NCBI GenBank assembly: GCA_946627565.1
Contig: CAMOVR010000018.1
Coordinates: forward strand, 1 to 35,963
Source of the DNA: an uncultured Clostridia bacterium
GTDB taxonomy: Bacteria; Bacillota; Clostridia; Christensenellales; Aristaeellaceae
Direction of reading: 5' to 3'
DNA: 35,963 nucleotides
Part shown: in pieces, positions 1 through 7,602 of the stretch
Numbering within the stretch: position 1 is the first letter of the stretch
Layout of the letters: every line of letters begins with the position of its first letter
Made by a program: the position numbers and the translations under genes
Notes under the pieces: generated by a model
Told to the model about the DNA's origin: nothing
Seen by the model: the letters and a program-made list of their open reading frames with translations, nothing else
Databases searched by the model: none

Positions 1-4
1 ACAA

Positions 5-38
5 CCCCATCTCATAGACATATGTCTATGAGATGGGG
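5..38. repeat. Perfect 34-bp palindrome at the left edge
   Basis: Bases 5-21 are the exact reverse complement of bases 22-38, with arms running from CCCC at the outside to CATATG at the centre and no spacer. As RNA it would fold into a long hairpin with a minimal loop, but no T tract follows, so it is a poor intrinsic terminator on the plus strand. It could be the terminator of a gene left of the window, a protein-binding dyad, or a fold-back artefact if the window starts at a contig end. Function is unknown. Confidence 0.75.
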
Positions 39-76
39 CCACCTACCCGATTTTCCATAGAAGGAGGTGATCCAAA

Positions 77-736
77 ATGCACAGTTTACCCGGGCAAAAT
101 GCCTGCAGCAGTCTGCGGATCCTGCCGCACAGGATGTTTTTCATGCGGGAGACTGCGGAAAGTTGGACCCTGAAGGTCCAAAAGAAAAAGAAAAGATCAG
201 CTATACTCCTCACAGTTCCGTCAGACGGAGCGGAAGAAAGAGAAATGAGGCTGATATCCATGAAGAATATGAAGATTGAAAGTTTGCAGTATGGCGAGAC
301 GTGGCGCGGCTTCTCCTGCGGTCCTGTGGGAGGAGAGCCGGTGGCAGAGGCAGAGATTCTGGATCTGGACAGCGGGAAGCGGATGTATTTCAGCGTGGCG
401 GTGTCGGATTCCATTCTCAACTATATGGAGGCGGATAAGAGTCTCTTTGAGATGCTGACAGATGATCCCATGGATCATGAGGATGACTGGGAATATCTCA
501 ATGATCACAACACCTGTGGATTTGAAGGCATAGATGAATTCCTGGACAGCTATGACGAACTTGCAGAAGAAGACCCAACTCAGGCATGGATTCTCAGGCT
601 CCTGGCGTATCTGACTGTGGCAGACGAGGATGAAGCCGATGAGATGATCAGGCGGGCTGTGGGCAAAGCCCCCGGAAGCTTTGATATTCCCCTGAAGAGA
701 ACAGAGGACGAATACTGGGAGGAAGAAGAGACGTGA
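77..736 (+). CDS. Acidic protein of unknown function
   Basis: I do not recognise this family. The product is 219 residues if it starts at 77, where an unusually long Shine-Dalgarno (60-73, complementary to the whole 16S 3' tail) sits 9 nt upstream. The first 60 or so residues are basic and low in complexity (a KKKK run near residue 36). From about residue 65 (MKIESL, ATG at 269) the protein becomes compact and strongly acidic, with D/E-rich stretches around residues 135-180 and an acidic C-terminus (EDEYWEEEE). The conserved part may therefore begin at ATG 260 or 269, and the upstream part may be a poorly conserved extension. No signal peptide or membrane segment is visible. A hairpin follows directly after the stop. 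Its neighbour at 872-3100 is convergent, so it is not in an operon with it. Confidence 0.55.
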   Translation: MHSLPGQNACSSLRILPHRMFFMRETAESWTLKVQKKKKRSAILLTVPSDGAEEREMRLISMKNMKIESLQYGETWRGFSCGPVGGEPVAEAEILDLDSGKRMYFSVAVSDSILNYMEADKSLFEMLTDDPMDHEDDWEYLNDHNTCGFEGIDEFLDSYDELAEEDPTQAWILRLLAYLTVADEDEADEMIRRAVGKAPGSFDIPLKRTEDEYWEEEET

Positions 737-744
737 AAGTTGCC

Positions 745-780
745 GGGCCCCTGTACCGGAATGATCCGGTGCAGGGGCCC
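745..780 (+). terminator. Strong GC hairpin after the first gene
   Basis: A 15-bp stem (GGGCCCCTG, one T-G wobble, ACCGG) closes over a 6-nt loop, starting 9 bases after the stop at 736. The T tract is weak on the plus strand (GCTTTAC). It lies between two convergent genes and may end transcription from either side. Confidence 0.6.
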
Positions 781-871
781 GCTTTACATGATGCAGGTCT
801 TTTCCGGGTGAAAGGGCGGAGGGAAAGAAGAAGCGTGTATGACAGCGGCCTGTACAGGCTGTCCGTCTGCT

Positions 872-3100
872 TCATCCTATGTCTGCTCCACGTATTTCCG
901 TATGGACGGTCTTCCCGCGGCTTCTGTAGGTGATAAGGCAGGTCATGCTGTCCGGATCGGAATGAAGGTCAGCTGGGACCGGGCCATCCTCATCCTGTGC
1001 TGTCAGGGAAGCCGCGCACAGACGCCCGGGCACCAGAAGGCGGATATGCGTCAGGACATTCTCTGCTGAGAGTGTTTTCAGCTGCAGGGATGTACCGGTA
1101 AGCTGCATCGTAAGGATGCGGGCGGAGGAAGCCAGAACAGCCGGGCATTCCCTGACTTTGTCCAGATCCAGGAGAATACAGGAATCCCCGGGAAGAAGCC
1201 GTTTTTCCCGGATCAGGGGAAAGCCGTCTTCAAGAAGGTCCACGAACCGGCCTGTGTGTACCAGAGGGGAATCATCTGCAGACTCGGTCATGACGCAGGA
1301 GATGATATAGGCCTGGCGCTGTATGCTCAGATAATTCCTGGGCTGCCAGGAAAGTCCTTTATCTGAGAGAGCATCCCTGACTGTGTTCCGCCAGGTCTGG
1401 GCAGCATCCCGGCTTAGACAGAAAGAAGCGGGGGATACATGCAGGATGACGGCCGAACCGGATCCCACAGCATATGTGCCGGCTTCCGGATGCCGGCCAA
1501 GTCCCAGGGTATCAAACAGATGCTCCTCCGGCAATGCATATCCCTCTGCCTGCCACCAGCTGTCCTGGTCCTTCCAGGGATCCAGACCGTCGCCTGCATA
1601 GATCAGGGTGCCGCCTTTTAGTACCCAGTCTGCCAGACGGCTGTGCAGTTCTTCCGAAACAGGCTTCATGAAGCTGTAGCTCAGGATGAGACAGTCCAGG
1701 TTCTCCAGGGCACCGTCCCGGACAATGCCTTCCAGAAGCAGGGTGCGCAGAGGCAGTCCATGCTTCAGAAGAGGCATGGCCAGGCCGAAGAAGTCCGGGA
1801 ACAGGATGGACGATGTATAGGCGTTCCTGACGCCTTCGGTCCACTGTGTCCTGTCAAGGAATGCGCGGAAACGGTCCCGCACTTCCGGTATGCGTCCTGT
1901 CTCCCGGTACCAGATAAAGCTGATGAGTTCCTCAAGCCATTTCTGATCCGTCGCAACCGTGTCCGGACAGGTACGGAGCATGAGACAGGTATCTGAAAGG
2001 AATACGCCCACCTTCGGCATGCTGCTGTCCTCTGTGCCGGATTCCATGTCGCCCAGCATCTGGAACATGGAGGAGAGAAAAGTCCGGTAATTGTCCGGAA
2101 TGGGCCTGGCATCTCCGTCTTTTGGGTAAAGCCCCTCCATAACACGGTGGGGCCAGGGACAGACCTCATAGCGGTTTACGCCGGGATGCAGGAGGGAAGC
2201 GGTCAGTGTCTGGATATAGCATGACCTGTAATTGTCCCAGTCGTATCCGGCACAGTCTTCAATGGGATCCGCCAGGAACCAGATGTCCCGGTCCCGTCCG
2301 GCCAGGTCCTCCAGAATGCCGTATTCCAGGTAGGCCGTTTCAAAGACCCGCTCCCCGAATACCCCTTCATACAGGTTCACAACCCGGGAAGTACCGGTCC
2401 ATACCTGGGCGATGAAACCGTCTATGGTTCTGCTTTTCAGGAACATGCCCTCGGGGCTCAGGATCCGCCACTGGCTGTAGTTGATGATGCTGTGGGTGGG
2501 AACATAGAAACGCAGTTCATACCCTTTCTGCCGCGCATAGTTTTTCAGGTTCCTGCCCACCGTTTCCATGCAGTCCCGGTAGAGTTCCCTTTTGAGAAGG
2601 GAAGAGTGCCAGTGTGCATTCACGTCTGTGTGCCCCGGGACAAAAGGCCTGCCGGTGCGCGCTTCATATTCCCTTCTGAAAGCATCCGAGTAACCGGATT
2701 CTTCCCAGAACTCCGGTTCCTCCATGTGGATGGCACGGACACCGCAGTCCACGGCGATTTTCAGCTTTTCTGTGAGGTAGGCTGCCAGACTCTCTGTGGG
2801 CACAAGATAGGGGACGCCCGGCCCGTGCAGCACATCCTCTCCCTTCCGGTTTCTCTGGCTCTCATCCCAGTGTTTTCTGCCGTCAAAGACCCCGTTCAGG
2901 TAGTCTGCATAGTCACCCCAGGCAATGCCGGTCATGAGATGGATCGTATAGCCGGCCTCCCTGTAGGCCAGGATCCGCTCCGGCAGATTGGACAGACCGT
3001 ATACCATGACAAAATCGCAGCCTGTGTGAATGGAAAGCGTGAAAGGATGGTGTTCCTGAAAGCCGGTTCTCTCTTCTGAAGACGGACGGATATATGCCAT
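872..3100 (-). CDS. Putative glycosidase, TIM-barrel plus GATase-like domain
   Basis: The 742-residue protein has no signal peptide and should be cytoplasmic. The N-terminal half (about 20-330) looks like a TIM-barrel glycosidase. It contains a strand ending in HMEEPEFW (residues 125-132), where the paired glutamates are good catalytic candidates, and further aromatic, acid-rich strands. Residues about 365-510 resemble the flavodoxin/GATase-like domain found after the barrel in GH42-like enzymes, with an LILSYSF strand followed by a GGTLIYAGDG turn. The rest is beta-rich. I cannot assign a GH family or substrate. The start is supported by AAAGGAGG about 10 nt upstream. A promoter-like TTGACT-17-TAAGGT lies upstream on the same strand. 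It is transcribed alone, divergently from the UPF0178 gene. Its place beside sugar genes suggests a role on imported oligosaccharides, which is inference. Confidence 0.6.
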   Translation of the reverse strand: MAYIRPSSEERTGFQEHHPFTLSIHTGCDFVMVYGLSNLPERILAYREAGYTIHLMTGIAWGDYADYLNGVFDGRKHWDESQRNRKGEDVLHGPGVPYLVPTESLAAYLTEKLKIAVDCGVRAIHMEEPEFWEESGYSDAFRREYEARTGRPFVPGHTDVNAHWHSSLLKRELYRDCMETVGRNLKNYARQKGYELRFYVPTHSIINYSQWRILSPEGMFLKSRTIDGFIAQVWTGTSRVVNLYEGVFGERVFETAYLEYGILEDLAGRDRDIWFLADPIEDCAGYDWDNYRSCYIQTLTASLLHPGVNRYEVCPWPHRVMEGLYPKDGDARPIPDNYRTFLSSMFQMLGDMESGTEDSSMPKVGVFLSDTCLMLRTCPDTVATDQKWLEELISFIWYRETGRIPEVRDRFRAFLDRTQWTEGVRNAYTSSILFPDFFGLAMPLLKHGLPLRTLLLEGIVRDGALENLDCLILSYSFMKPVSEELHSRLADWVLKGGTLIYAGDGLDPWKDQDSWWQAEGYALPEEHLFDTLGLGRHPEAGTYAVGSGSAVILHVSPASFCLSRDAAQTWRNTVRDALSDKGLSWQPRNYLSIQRQAYIISCVMTESADDSPLVHTGRFVDLLEDGFPLIREKRLLPGDSCILLDLDKVRECPAVLASSARILTMQLTGTSLQLKTLSAENVLTHIRLLVPGRLCAASLTAQDEDGPVPADLHSDPDSMTCLITYRSRGKTVHTEIRGADIG

Positions 3101-3170
3101 GTTTTCTGCCTCCTTTTTGCTTGCGTCCTGCCATGCCCCGGATGGACAGGGCTGCGGGTGTGCGGTTTCG

Positions 3171-3209
3171 CGGCGTAAAACAACTTTTGTCTGTGCCTAC
3201 CTTACGCCG
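3171..3209. promoter_or_regulatory. Spaced inverted repeat, possible operator
   Basis: CGGCGTAA at 3171-3178 is matched by its exact reverse complement TTACGCCG at 3202-3209. The arm centres are 31 bp apart, close to three helical turns, and the right arm overlaps the candidate -10 box of the minus-strand promoter. This suits a dimeric regulator of the glycosidase-like gene, but could also be a weak RNA hairpin in its leader. Confidence 0.4.
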
Positions 3210-3227
3210 GAGAGGAAAGGCAGTCAA
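3199..3227 (-). promoter_or_regulatory. Candidate promoter for the glycosidase-like gene
   Basis: On the minus strand, TTGACT (plus 3222-3227) and TAAGGT (plus 3199-3204) are separated by 17 bp. The -35 box is good and the -10 box is weak, which would fit activator dependence. It sits about 100 bp before the start codon at 3100. Confidence 0.45.
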
Positions 3228-3246
3228 GACAGGGGAAAAACGGTAC

Positions 3247-3274
3247 TTGATTTTCTTCCTGCCCTGGCTATAGT
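3247..3274 (+). promoter_or_regulatory. Candidate promoter for the UPF0178 gene
   Basis: TTGATT (3247-3252) and TATAGT (3269-3274) are separated by 16 bp, a close match to the sigma-A consensus, about 68 bp before the start codon at 3342. Confidence 0.55.
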
Positions 3275-3341
3275 CCTCTGTACGAGCCCTGTGCAGGAAG
3301 ACGCCGGGAAAGGGCCGGACAGGAAAGCGGGGGAAAGACGG

Positions 3342-3812
3342 ATGATGGTTTATGTGGACGCAGATGCGTGCCCGGTGGTCCGGATCGTGGAGGGGACTGC
3401 CATAAGGCACGGTGTGCCGGTAACGCTGCTGTGTGATACCAGTCATCTCCTGACATCCAGGACAAGCCGGGTCATAACGGTGGGGGAAGGACCGGATGCG
3501 GTGGACTTCGCCCTGGCCAATCTCTGCCGGAAGGGGGATGTGGTGGTCACCCAGGACTATGGGGTGGCTGCCATGGCCCTGGGAAAAGGCGCATGGGCGA
3601 TCCACCAGAGCGGAAGATGGTATACGAATGAGAATATAGACGGGCTTCTCATGGAGCGCCATCTGGCACAGAAAGCCAGGCGCAGCGGAAAACACCACAT
3701 GAAAGGCCCGCCGAAGCGGACGGAGGAAGATGACAGGCGCTTTCAGGAATCCTTTGAGAGGATGCTCAGGGAAGCGGTGAAAAAAAGGAAACCGGAAGAA
3801 CCGTCTCTCTGA
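3342..3812 (+). CDS. UPF0178 family protein (YaiI/YqxD, DUF188)
   Basis: A 156-residue soluble protein with the family's hallmark N-terminus (VYVDADACPV, residues 3-12), the VTQDYGVA motif near the middle and a basic C-terminal tail (KKRKPEE). These are the usual DUF188/COG1671 features. The acidic strand ends resemble PIN/NYN-type nuclease folds, but no activity is established for the family. The length matches the family norm. Two adjacent in-frame ATGs (3342, 3345) could start it, and a GGGGGA motif lies about 10 nt upstream. The frame stays open upstream to 3099 but that part shows no conserved sequence. No clear terminator separates it from the regulator gene at 3903, which has its own promoter. 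Confidence 0.85.
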   Translation: MMVYVDADACPVVRIVEGTAIRHGVPVTLLCDTSHLLTSRTSRVITVGEGPDAVDFALANLCRKGDVVVTQDYGVAAMALGKGAWAIHQSGRWYTNENIDGLLMERHLAQKARRSGKHHMKGPPKRTEEDDRRFQESFERMLREAVKKRKPEEPSL

Positions 3813-3834
3813 GACTGGGGTGAAAAAACTGAGA

Positions 3835-3863
3835 TTGTCACAGAGCGGGGAACATGATAAGAT
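3835..3863 (+). promoter_or_regulatory. Promoter of the LacI-type regulator gene
   Basis: TTGTCA (3835-3840) and TAAGAT (3858-3863) with a 17-bp spacer, about 40 bp before the ATG at 3903. A good sigma-A match. Confidence 0.6.
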
Positions 3864-3902
3864 GCAGCTGCTTTATCTGTTAAGTGACAGGGTGGGTTAA
3901 GA

Positions 3903-4940
3903 ATGAAGAAAAACGTAACCATGCGGGATATCGGGGCAGCCCTGGGCGTCAGCACGGTGACCATTTCCAAGGCACTGAACGGAAAAGAAGGTGTCAGTGA
4001 CGAGGTGCGGGCGAAAATCGTGGAAATGGCCAGACAGATGGGCTACCATTATGCGCCTTCCACGGAAAGTGCGGAGAAGGATGCCATCATCGGCATTCTG
4101 ATTGCGGACCGGTTCTTCAGTGCCCCTTCCTTTTATTCAGATATGTATAAGGCGCTGCTGCGCGAACTGACGGATGCCGGTATGCTGGGCGTGCTGGACA
4201 TCATATCCCAGGATGACGAAAAGAACCAGGCCATGCCGGCTGCCATGACCATTCAGCGGGCCAACGGATTTGTCCTTCTGGGACAGTTCCAGGAGGACTA
4301 TGTGGCCTCCGTGCTGGAAGCCGGGTTCCCGACGGTTCTGCTGGATTTCAGCTTTGACGGCCCCGATGTGGATGCGGTGGTCAGCGATGGGCAGAGCGGC
4401 TGCTTCCAGCTGACCCGGTACCTGATTGAGCATGGGCACAGGAACATCGGTTTTGTGGGCAACATTCACCGCACCAGCAGCATTATGGACCGGTATGTGG
4501 GGTATCTGCGGGCCATGATGGCCGCCGGATATGAGGTCAGAAATGAGTGGGTGCTGCCGGATATGCTGGACAGCACCAACTACCTGTCGGAGATCCCGCT
4601 GCCGTCTCCTCTGCCCACAGCCTTTGTGTGCAACAATGACATGCTGGCCTGCCAGCTGGCCAGGGAACTGGAACAGCGGGGTCTGCGGGTGCCGGAGGAT
4701 GTGTCCGTCACAGGTTTTGACAATTATGTCTACGGCCCGGATGCGCGCCCCATCACCACCTACACGGTGGACAAGCAGCGCATGGCACAGGTGACGGTGC
4801 GCAGACTGCAGAACCGGATGCGGGAAGGCATGGAAGGCCCCCTGCGCACATCCGTGGGCGGATGGCTTGTGGAACGGGATTCCGTGATGGACCTGAATAC
4901 CGGAAAAAGATGCGGCGGGAATGGACAGGACGCAGTGTAA
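3903..4940 (+). CDS. LacI/GalR-family transcriptional regulator
   Basis: A 345-residue regulator. Residues 6-25 form the LacI-type helix-turn-helix (TMRDIGAALGVSTVTISKAL), followed by a hinge helix region to about residue 60. Residues 64-330 are a periplasmic-binding-protein-like effector domain, with typical blocks such as the GFVLLGQ strand, HGHRNIGFVG, AFVCNNDMLA and DVSVTGFDNY. The family binds palindromic operators as dimers and releases them on binding a sugar. It lies directly upstream of the mannoside transport and phosphorolysis genes, so it probably controls them, likely through the dyads at 5032-5083, with a mannose- or glucose-containing oligosaccharide or a product as effector. 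That assignment is inference. The last 15 or so residues are Gly-rich and unlikely to matter. A strong terminator follows, so it is transcribed on its own. Confidence 0.9.
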   Translation: MKKNVTMRDIGAALGVSTVTISKALNGKEGVSDEVRAKIVEMARQMGYHYAPSTESAEKDAIIGILIADRFFSAPSFYSDMYKALLRELTDAGMLGVLDIISQDDEKNQAMPAAMTIQRANGFVLLGQFQEDYVASVLEAGFPTVLLDFSFDGPDVDAVVSDGQSGCFQLTRYLIEHGHRNIGFVGNIHRTSSIMDRYVGYLRAMMAAGYEVRNEWVLPDMLDSTNYLSEIPLPSPLPTAFVCNNDMLACQLARELEQRGLRVPEDVSVTGFDNYVYGPDARPITTYTVDKQRMAQVTVRRLQNRMREGMEGPLRTSVGGWLVERDSVMDLNTGKRCGGNGQDAV

Positions 4941-4961
4941 AGCTCATAAATACACAGAAGC

Positions 4962-4992
4962 AGCAGGGAGAGCCGGTGGGGCTCTCCCTGCT
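4962..4992 (+). terminator. Rho-independent terminator after the regulator gene
   Basis: A 13-bp perfect stem (AGCAGGGAGAGCC) with a 5-nt loop, followed by a T-rich stretch (TTTGTATGTTTTG). It separates the regulator gene from the mannoside operon. Confidence 0.85.
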
Positions 4993-5031
4993 TTGTATGT
5001 TTTGCTTAGCAAACCGCCCATTTTGTGCAAG

Positions 5032-5083
5032 TTAATTTGTGTACGTAAATTAAAGAATAAGTTACCTAAATTAATTAAGTAAC
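5032..5083. promoter_or_regulatory. Two imperfect dyads, candidate operators
   Basis: The first dyad (5032-5053) has perfect 7-bp arms TTAATTT/AAATTAA around a central GTAC. The second (5061-5083) has arms GTTAC/GTAAC and matches its own reverse complement at most positions. Both contain TAAATTAA. They sit just upstream of the -35 box of the operon promoter, in a sharply AT-rich stretch. They are natural candidates for the LacI-type regulator, although the classic central CG of LacI operators is absent. Confidence 0.45.
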
Positions 5084-5085
5084 TG

Positions 5086-5115
5086 TTGACTTTACAAATT
5101 AGCTTATAGTATAAT
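5086..5115 (+). promoter_or_regulatory. Promoter of the mannoside operon
   Basis: TTGACT (5086-5091) and a perfect TATAAT (5110-5115) with an 18-bp spacer. This is the strongest promoter-like element of the window and fits the optimised codon use of the binding-protein gene that follows. Confidence 0.8.
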
Positions 5116-5174
5116 CCTCCCGAAGACGTGAAAAGCGTCAGAATCGTAAAGCAAAATATACAGGAGGTACCAAG

Positions 5175-6509
5175 ATGAAGAAGTATCTGTCTCTGCTGCT
5201 GGTTGCAGTTATGATCGCTGCGGTTTCTGTCGCCAGCGCTGAACTGCCCAATTACCGGGATCTGGTGGTAGGCGAAAGCTACACCGACATCACAGCCAAT
5301 ATTAAGGTGCTGAACCACCGCACAGACCTGAAGGACACAAAGATCCCTCAGTACATTGCGGAATTTACCGCCATGTATCCCAATGTGACCATCTCCTATG
5401 ACCTGACCACCGACTATGCCCAGGAATCCCTGACCCGTCTGACCGGCGGAGATGACTGGGGCGACATCATCGGCATTCCTGCCCTGGACAAGGATGAACT
5501 GCCCAGGTACTTCCTGCCCTACGGCACGGAAGCGGACATGCTGGAAATCTACAACTTTGCTGACCAGTATGCCTGGGACGGCCTGTGCTACGGCATTCCT
5601 TCCACCGGCAATGCCCAGGGCATTGTGTACAACAAGGCTGTCTTTGAAAAGGCCGGCATCACGGAACTGCCCAAGACGCCGGATGAATTCATCGCTGCCC
5701 TGCAGAAGATCCGCGACAACACCGACGCCATCCCGCTGTACACCAACTATGCTGCCGGCTGGACCATGGGTGCATGGGACGCCTATATCGGCGGATCTGC
5801 CACCGGCGACGCCACGTTCATCAACCAGAAGCTGCCCCACATGAAGGATCCCTTCAGCGACCGCGGCGACGGAACGGGCCCCTATGCTGTCTACAAGATT
5901 CTCTATGATGCTGCTGCTCAGAAGCTGATTGAAGACGACTACACCACCACCGACTGGGAAGGCTGCAAGGGTATGATCAACCAGGGCAAGATCGGCTGCA
6001 TGGTGCTGGGCTCCTGGGCCTTCAGCCAGATGGTGGAAGCCGGCCCCAACGGTGACGACATCGGCTATATGTCCTTCCCCATTACCGTCAACGGCAAGCA
6101 GTATGCTTCCGCCGGTGCTGACTACTGCTATGCCATCAACTGCAAGACCAGCGAAGAAAACCAGATCGCTTCCATGCTCTATGTGAAGTACCTGACTGAA
6201 ATGAGCGGCTTCTCCTACACCGAGGGCGGCATCCCGATCGACAAGAAGGGTGAATATCCGGCTCTGTATGCTGCCTTTGACGGCATCGAGTTCGTACCGG
6301 ATGCTCCCGCCCTGGCCGGCGAGGAAACCCTGCTGAACGACCTGAACTCCGACAGCGAGCTGCGCTTCAACAACGGCGGCGACCTGAAGGTCCAGCAGAT
6401 CATTGAAAATGCCTTCTACGGCACCAAGACCTTCGATGAGATCATGGCTGACTGGAACACAAGATGGAGCGACGCACAGGATTACCTGGGCGTGACCGTC
6501 GATCAGTAA
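5175..6509 (+). CDS. Sugar ABC transporter substrate-binding protein
   Basis: A 444-residue extracytoplasmic solute-binding protein of the sugar (family 1) type. Residues 1-22 form a signal peptide with a KK n-region, a leucine/valine core and a VASA cleavage site. There is no lipobox cysteine, which is unusual for a binding protein in a Gram-positive cell. The mature part shows the family pattern: FTAMYPNVTISYD (45-60), the GNAQGIVYNKAVFEKAGI block (about 145-165) typical of sugar-binding lobes, and the KIGCMVLGSWAF strand. GGAGGT lies about 9 nt before the ATG. Codon use is strongly biased to C/G-ending codons, suggesting high expression. From its place in front of permeases and mannoside phosphorylases, the ligand is probably a beta-mannooligosaccharide or mannosylglucose; this is inference. 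Confidence 0.9.
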   Translation: MKKYLSLLLVAVMIAAVSVASAELPNYRDLVVGESYTDITANIKVLNHRTDLKDTKIPQYIAEFTAMYPNVTISYDLTTDYAQESLTRLTGGDDWGDIIGIPALDKDELPRYFLPYGTEADMLEIYNFADQYAWDGLCYGIPSTGNAQGIVYNKAVFEKAGITELPKTPDEFIAALQKIRDNTDAIPLYTNYAAGWTMGAWDAYIGGSATGDATFINQKLPHMKDPFSDRGDGTGPYAVYKILYDAAAQKLIEDDYTTTDWEGCKGMINQGKIGCMVLGSWAFSQMVEAGPNGDDIGYMSFPITVNGKQYASAGADYCYAINCKTSEENQIASMLYVKYLTEMSGFSYTEGGIPIDKKGEYPALYAAFDGIEFVPDAPALAGEETLLNDLNSDSELRFNNGGDLKVQQIIENAFYGTKTFDEIMADWNTRWSDAQDYLGVTVDQ

Positions 6510-6533
6510 GCAGTAAGCCGGGACACATGGAAG

Positions 6534-6562
6534 AGCGGGACGGGATACCTTCCCGTCCCGCT
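6534..6562 (+). terminator. Intercistronic hairpin, probable partial terminator
   Basis: A 12-bp perfect stem (AGCGGGACGGGA) with a 5-nt loop and a short T run (CTTTT), between the binding-protein and permease genes. Such sites usually attenuate readthrough or protect the upstream mRNA, so that the binding protein is made in excess over the membrane subunits. Confidence 0.7.
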
Positions 6563-6597
6563 TTTCCAGTGAAAAACAGAGAAGGAGGCGACGCAGG

Positions 6598-7596
6598 ATG
6601 TCTGTACAGGGTCGCGCACTGAATGCCCGGCCGCGCACGCTCAGGGAATGGTTTGCCATTCCCCGGGTTCAGAAGTGGTTTGTTATCGTTACCTTTGCGC
6701 TGGTACCCATGATTCTGCTGCTGGTGTTTACCTATATTCCCTTCGGGCAGATGATTGATTTCAGCCTCTATGACCGCAGCTATACCAAGGTCCGGGCCTA
6801 TGTGGGACTGAAGAACTACATGCGGATCTTTACAAAAGATGATTACTTCCGGGCCATGCTGCTGAGTCTCTACTATATGGCCGGTGCCATGGTACAGCTG
6901 GTTCTTGCCCTGTATTTTGCCACGCTTCTGAGTTTTAAGACCCGGGGCGGGAACATCTATAAGGGCCTGATCTTCTTCCCCTACCTGATCAACGGCATTG
7001 CCATCGGCTTTATCTTCAAATTCTTCTATACCCGCGGCTTCGTACTGGACTCCGTTCTCGGAGCCTTCGGCATCCCTCTTGAGAATCTGCCGTACTGGCT
7101 GAGGGACCAGAACATCAACAACTGGTCCCTGGTGGCCACCTCCGTGTGGCGGTACATGGGTCAGAACATGGTGATGTTCATCGGCGCCATCATGTCTGTG
7201 GACACCTCCCTGTATGAAGCAGCGGAGATGGACGGTGCCAACCGCTGGGAGCAGTTCAAGTACATCATCCTGCCCTCCATCAAGACCATCGTCATGCTGA
7301 ACCTGATCCTGTCCATCACCGGCTCCCTCTCTGCCTTTGAACCGCCTTACGTCATCATGGGCGGAGGCGCTTCCGGCACCGCCACGTACTTTATCAAGAT
7401 GCATCAGACCGCCTATGTGGACCAGAAGGTGGGCACTGCCTGCGCCATGGCCGTGGTGCTGATGATCATCATTATCATCTTCACCATTCTGCAGAAACTG
7501 TTCTTCCGCTTTGTTCTTAAGGAAGGCGTGGACGATATGCCCAAGAAGCAGAAAAAGCTGAAGACGGTAAAGCAGACTACGGTGAACAGGAGGTAA
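6598..7596 (+). CDS. Sugar ABC transporter permease (MalF type)
   Basis: A 332-residue inner-membrane protein with six predicted membrane segments. The first is at residues 31-50 (VIVTFALVPMILLLVFTYIP). The cytoplasmic coupling motif of ABC permeases is clear (EAAEMDGANRWEQFKYIILP, about residues 208-227). The tail is strongly basic (KKQKKLKTVK). The GAAGGAGGCG ribosome binding site supports ATG 6598. It would pair with the next gene to form the channel of a carbohydrate-uptake-1 importer. No ATPase subunit is encoded nearby, so a shared MsmX/MsiK-like ATPase elsewhere is expected. Its substrate follows the locus: mannose-containing oligosaccharides (inference). Confidence 0.9.
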   Translation: MSVQGRALNARPRTLREWFAIPRVQKWFVIVTFALVPMILLLVFTYIPFGQMIDFSLYDRSYTKVRAYVGLKNYMRIFTKDDYFRAMLLSLYYMAGAMVQLVLALYFATLLSFKTRGGNIYKGLIFFPYLINGIAIGFIFKFFYTRGFVLDSVLGAFGIPLENLPYWLRDQNINNWSLVATSVWRYMGQNMVMFIGAIMSVDTSLYEAAEMDGANRWEQFKYIILPSIKTIVMLNLILSITGSLSAFEPPYVIMGGGASGTATYFIKMHQTAYVDQKVGTACAMAVVLMIIIIIFTILQKLFFRFVLKEGVDDMPKKQKKLKTVKQTTVNRR

Positions 7597-7602
7597 AACG
7601 GC

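Noticed and set aside
4944-6659. 571-codon minus-strand frame opposite the sugar-binding protein
   Set aside because: It crosses the operon promoter and a terminator and reads as low-complexity Gly/Val/His antisense of a biased gene.
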